Assembly (NCBI GenBank): GCA_009617715.1
Contig: VTFK01000034.1
Location: 310,001 to 374,000, forward strand
From: Plectrocnemia conspersa
Taxonomy: Eukaryota; Arthropoda; Insecta; Trichoptera; Polycentropodidae
Direction of reading: 5' to 3'
DNA length: 64,000 nt
Under the pieces are notes generated by a model. That model was not told where the DNA came from. It saw only the letters and a list, made by a program, of their open reading frames with translations, and searched no databases. Shown here piece after piece: positions 59,480 to 64,000 of the stretch; positions within the stretch are counted from its first letter, which is position 1, and every line of letters starts with the position of its first letter. Position numbers and translations under genes: made by a program.

Positions 59480-61400
59480 TATTTATAAAAAAAACAGTAA
59501 GAGATAGGTAAAATTCTGGATATAAAAAAGTGTAAGGGTATTTCATATTTTATATATTTTTTTAGTTATCAAATATATTATAAAACATTTTTGACCTCTT
59601 TGCATTTTTATCTAATGATTTTTAATTATGGATTCACATTTTTTAATTTTTGAAATAATCACTATTTTTAATCAGACTAATTAAAAATCTGAACTATCTA
59701 TTTATTATTTCTCTATATAATTAAAATTAAATAGTATTTTTTTTTTGGAAATAAAACATTTTTATTTTATTCCGAGCTATGAATTTTCTAATATTTTGAT
59801 TAGCCGCAATTTTTAATCAAGCTGAGTAATCAGTCTAGCTATTGAGCTTATTTATTTATTAGTTAACTAATATATTTATTAGTTTTAGGGTTGTCACAAA
59901 ACTCGTTTTATCCTATATACACACAAACATATAAAGTCAAATGGCGTAGTCTGTAAGGTCCAGACTTGCAACCAAGAGGCCGCGGGTTCGAGTCACGGCA
60001 GCAAACTCAAATTTTTATTTATAAAAATGCGTTATTATGAAAATCCGACCTAAGCTGCAGAGTGACAATAATTAAAAAATAATTAAATATATGTCACCGA
60101 ATCGCAGACTTTCAGTCTAGTGGTTAATACTTATTCGTTATGTTTGATTGACTTACCCAGTTGGTTGAGATTTACCTCAATTGGAACGCATTGTATGATT
60201 AAAAAATTTTTTTATTTTGATTTAATTTAAATTATCAAACATTTTTGCATCTTTTTGTTTCAATTTCTATTATAGAATTTTTGACATCTTTTTGGAAAAT
60301 TGTGAGCGGATTAATTAGCTTAGTTATTTATTAGGTCAATTTTTTTATGAAATCCGATTAAAGCTACGACAGTTAAATATCTATCTAGAATGTTTTTTTA
60401 GATAACAAATATAATGTGTAACATTTTTGTCGTCGTTATATTTTTATCTAATAATTTTTATATAATATTTGATTTCTATTTTTTTCGGTAAATTGTGAAA
60501 TATCCGCTATTTGTAAACAAGATGGTGGATGAAATTTATTAGCGGTACTATAAATTTAGTTTTATGTATTGTAAATCTATAAAACATAAAAATAAATAGC
60601 AAAAAATATATTTTAATTTCTATTATAGAATTTTTTGTAGTTTTTATTTTTATTTTGGATGCTCACCATTTTGAAAATGGGTGACGGATCACTCTGGCTA
60701 TGAAACTTAGCCAAGATATTTACTAGGTCTATAATAAAAAATATTTTATAAAAATCTAAATAAAACTGCAACGGTTTCAAGACTCGTGTCTTTGTTATTC
60801 CGTTTTTGCTACATTTTTAACAAAAAATGATTATTATTTAGTTTCAATTTTCCTGATTTCCTCTTAGTTAAAGCCTCATAATTTTTTTCTATGATTTTTT
60901 AATATCCGTTATTTTTAAACAGAATAACGAATCAAATTGGCTAACAAATATTGCCGAGATCCACTTTTTAGAAGAGTTGCATGGTAATCCGATTAAAACT
61001 ACGGCATTTATCGTAGTCACAAAAATCGTTATATCCTATACATATGTATGTATGTATGTATATAATAATAAATAAAATTAAGGTTATTTTGTGTCAATTT
61101 CATTTATAGAACATATCTCTACATCATTTTTTAAAGGAGCTACGATATTTTTTTAATAGCCGTTGTTTATACACCTAATTAACACGACGGATTAAACTAG
61201 CTATCGAATTTAACTAGGGTATCTATTAGGTTATATCCCATGTATCTATTATAAAAACCGTTATATCGCCTCTACCATATGATAATGATAAATTAAATAA
61301 ATACATAAAAGTGCATTTTATTTAATTTATTATTACAAAAAAAATCTGTTAAATTTTTTTTGTTGTTGGAACGACCGCTATTTTAAAACATCATGTATTT
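59480..61400 (+). repeat. Tandem array, family T2 (block 2)
   Basis: Units share ATTTCTATTATAGAATTTTT, GACATCTTTT, a TAGCCGCTATTTTTAAACA phrase, AGATGGCGGAT-like words, TTAAACTAGCTATGAAACTT, AGCCAAGATATTTATTAGGT, TTTTTATGAAATCCGATTAA, AGCTACGGCAGTTATCGT and a CACAAAAATCGTTATATC phrase. Phrases occur near 59640, 59800, 60340, 60495, 60665, 60905 and 61150. Intervals are roughly 150-300 bases with deletions. The block is interrupted near 59938-60200 by a tRNA-like insert. Confidence 0.7.
59938..60005 (+). mobile_element. tRNA-like head of a SINE or tRNA pseudogene
   Basis: TGGCGTAGTCTGTAAGG (A-box-like, 59942) and GGTTCGAGTCA (B box, 59985) lie at near-tRNA spacing. The T-arm stem pairs 4 of 5. 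The anticodon arm does not pair properly and the acceptor stem is missing, so it is not a functional tRNA. A second weak A/B-box-like pair, TAGTGGTTAATAC then GGTTGAGATTT, follows at about 60118-60175. Confidence 0.5.
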
Positions 61401-61599
61401 ATAAGGTCTGAAATACGGAAGTTATAGTGTAACTATCACAATATGTGTTTCTATCAAAATCCTAAAATGTTTATACATAGTATGTATTCACATAGCATTT
61501 CATGTGCAGTAATTCACCATTATTTTATAAATATATACAGTACCTATGCACATACGCACATGTATAATATATCGCATCATAAAGCAACATCACCCTTAG

Positions 61600-61950
61600 C
61601 TATTGTAGCCACGGACAGAAGGTGATGGTACATTTTTATTCCCTTTATCTTCGCATAGTATTCGCACAAAAGCTTCCAGGGGTTTTCGTTTCTTCTTATA
61701 GATTTTTATACACAGAGGTCAGTTGTACCATTACCGCTACGTAGAGAGAGATATACCTGTTCATCTCTCCCAATAGGATTCGCTCAGCATTCGCCCGAAA
61801 CCCACCCCCTCGTGTATCTTGCGGAACTATTTACCCCATACGTGACCAGACTGCGATGCCTTCTCAAAATTAAAGTTAATAATTAATACTGCGGATGCTC
61901 ATGCTATGGAAGCACGCGCGCATTGTATTATACATGAACAATTGAACGAT
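61600..61950. other. GC-richer island 18
   Basis: Mixed-composition island (CGCTACGTAGAGAGAGATAT, CCCACCCCCTCGTGTATC). No exon-like unit. A similar patch lies at about 62150-62350 (TGACGTGCTTCGGAGGGCCA). Candidate regulatory sequence by composition only. Confidence 0.35.
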
Positions 61951-62489
61951 AAATTTACATAGTCCTTTTGTGTGTATATATAATACCTACGTATAATATA
62001 GAATACAATCCCAAATGTCTTGGAGCCAATTTTTTATGTTCAATACATCGTTATCCGAGTATAATAAGAAAATTATTCAGCGTCTGGACGCTAAACAAAA
62101 ATCTATCACATTGTAGAAAATAAGATTTAAACGAAGAGAAAATTTATTAGCTCTTACGCATTGACGTGCTTCGGAGGGCCAAGATCACGATACCAAAATA
62201 GCCCTTATAAATTTTTTCCATCGCCTCTGTGGGTGATTCTATGATGGGGCACACGGAAAATGAGTTTTGGTATCAATATCTTGTATTTACGAAGACGAAA
62301 GGTGATTTGTTGTGCACACGTAAGAGGATTATGGCTTTGAGGCTTTTCTATATAGGGGCGTATTACAGGGTTTCATATGTTAGATTTTATTTTTAAAATT
62401 GTATATACAATATATATTTTAGATAACATTTTACAAACCTAAATATACATTTTTGAATAAAATAATTTTAAAAATATTAATAAAAATAA

Positions 62490-63200
62490 CTACATACGTC
62501 AGTAATTTTCTTATAAAGTTATTTAATTAAACGTTCGGTAGTTTTTATAAGTGATCAGCAACTTTAATACATGTTATTAATTTATTTTAAAAACATAATA
62601 TCTATTGCTATCTGATTTCGTTTCATTTTATTTATGTAACGAAAAAGTATCTGTGAATTAATTTTCAAAATATATTTTACATATTTTAGTCAAATTTTCT
62701 GGATATAGATAAAAAATAATTAAAATACTTACTAACATTTACAGAACTAGAATTTTTTAATTAAATCATTGGAACTATTGTATATATAGTAATAAAGAAA
62801 AAAATATATTTAATAAAAAAAAATAATGCTTGTATTCAATAAGTCAATAATTTATTTGATTTTGTCAGTTAAATAAATTATACGGTCAGTAGGTTTATTA
62901 AATAGGCGTTAAATTACATATATAGTGAGTTGTTAAACAGACAAATTATTTTATGAAGATAGGCAATTATTTCCTTCTTTCCTCTAACAATCTGATAAAT
63001 TTTTACTGTAAAAAAACGCAGCTTATAGTTTGATTGATTGCACTTATTTATTGGATCAGTAGTTGTTTTTATTTTATTCAGTAGCTTAAATAAATGGGTA
63101 GTTTTTAAAGAGTTAGCAATTATGTATATTTAGTCGGCAATAAAATCGGCGAGTGTTTTAATTTAAAAACATTCACTGTGTTATCATTTCATATCTTTTA
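62490..63200. repeat. TCAGTA-rich degenerate array, family T3 (block 4)
   Basis: ACGTCAGTAATTTTC, ACGTTCGGTAGTTTTTATAA, GTGATCAGCAACTTTAAT, TTTTGTCAGTTAAATAAATT, ATACGGTCAGTAGGTTTATT, GGATCAGTAGTTG and TTCAGTAGCTTAAATAAAT recur through AT-only sequence. A further unit lies near 63905 (GCGGTCAGCAACTTTTGACA). The array may continue beyond the window. Confidence 0.45.
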
Positions 63201-64000
63201 TATTACTAAAATAATAAAAAATATAATGTACACAAATACTTGTTAAAATATTGTTTTGAAATACCAAGCATTTAACATTGATTTGGTAATTCGAATGTGT
63301 TTTTAAGTTACAAAATTTCTCACCTGTCATTTTACCAATCGTTTAGAATACATTATACGTTAGAGTCAGATATTTATCATTAAAATTATTTCAAGCTTTT
63401 CTGTTAATATATAAATTTGGTCGGACTGCAAGATAATTATCATTTTCTACATTAGTTGAGTTTGTGTATTTAAGAATCTTTTTATCATTTATTTTACTAA
63501 TTTGTCAGATCAAATACAAAAATTGCAAATCTTTTTGTTACAAGTTTGATTGATATTTTTTATGTACTTGGAAAAATATAATTTTGCTTTATTATTATAT
63601 ATTATTATTTTCACTTTTTCAAGTGTAAAATTTTAATTTTTTTTCATTTAAAAAATATTTAAATTAATTTACGAGTAAAAATATAGTAAAGTATAGTTTT
63701 AGTATTTAAAGTAATCTAAGTACAAATATAATATTTTAGTACATAATAAAATTCTCAAGAAATTACATTTTTCTTTAGAAATAATTTCTTAGAAGAAACA
63801 AAAAAAAAATAGTATAAATCACTGCCATTTAATAACAGTGAAATAAAAATATGTATTATATTTTATTGGCTGATTTTAAATGTTCAATAATATTATAAAT
63901 ATATGCGGTCAGCAACTTTTGACAAATAATCAGTAAAGCTACCATTATCCCGTCATAGCGGCAGTAGCAAAATTAATTTATTTTTTCATCACATTAGTAC
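63201..64000. other. AT-rich end of window
   Basis: Apart from the T3-like words near 63905-63940, no feature could be supported. Confidence 0.4.

Overview
The window looks like animal nuclear DNA, most likely from an insect. It is very AT-rich (an impression of roughly 70-75 %, not computed) and has no bacterial-style gene packing. It holds decayed mariner, pogo and hAT transposons, a tRNA-derived SINE family, and one arthropod-style TATA plus TCAGTC initiator followed by a strong splice donor. Hymenoptera is a plausible guess from the base composition and island texture, but I cannot prove it. I recognise no complete protein-coding gene. Nearly all long open frames here look like chance or transposon debris. 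The window reads as a gene desert or the inside of very large introns.

Layout. 0-8 kb: an AT-rich degenerate tandem array (T1), a first copy of repeat family R1, a first copy of a TIR element, GC-richer islands near 2.0-2.6, 5.0-5.4 and 6.0-6.4 kb, and a 318-bp pogo-like MITE. 8-20 kb: a possible minus-strand exon, a second TIR element, a hairpin-bearing island at 12.6-13.1 kb, copies of families P and R, a strong hairpin at 15.9 kb and a possible LINE tail. 20-31 kb: arrays T4 and T1, an island at 22.2-22.7 kb, then several kb with nothing recognisable. 31 kb: a candidate promoter and 5' non-coding exon. 31-41 kb: TCAGTA-rich arrays (T3), SINE copies, a P copy and islands. 41-43.5 kb: a mariner pseudogene and the best SINE copy. 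45-50 kb: further repeats and a weak first-exon candidate. 50.7-52.3 kb: an internally deleted hAT element, coding on the minus strand. 53.9-61.4 kb: two blocks of tandem family T2, with a short well-bounded candidate coding exon at 59.09-59.15 kb between them. 61.6-64 kb: islands and T3.

The main story is architectural. AT-rich stretches made of decayed tandem arrays and short interspersed repeats alternate with compact GC-richer islands every few kb. The islands carry short perfect hairpins and look like the best places for cis-regulatory or structured RNA elements. If the 31.08-31.25 kb exon and the 59.09-59.15 kb exon belong to one plus-strand gene, its first intron would span about 28 kb of this window. 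That link is inference. I found no CRISPR array, no operon, no intact tRNA or rRNA, and no convincing new enzymatic system.
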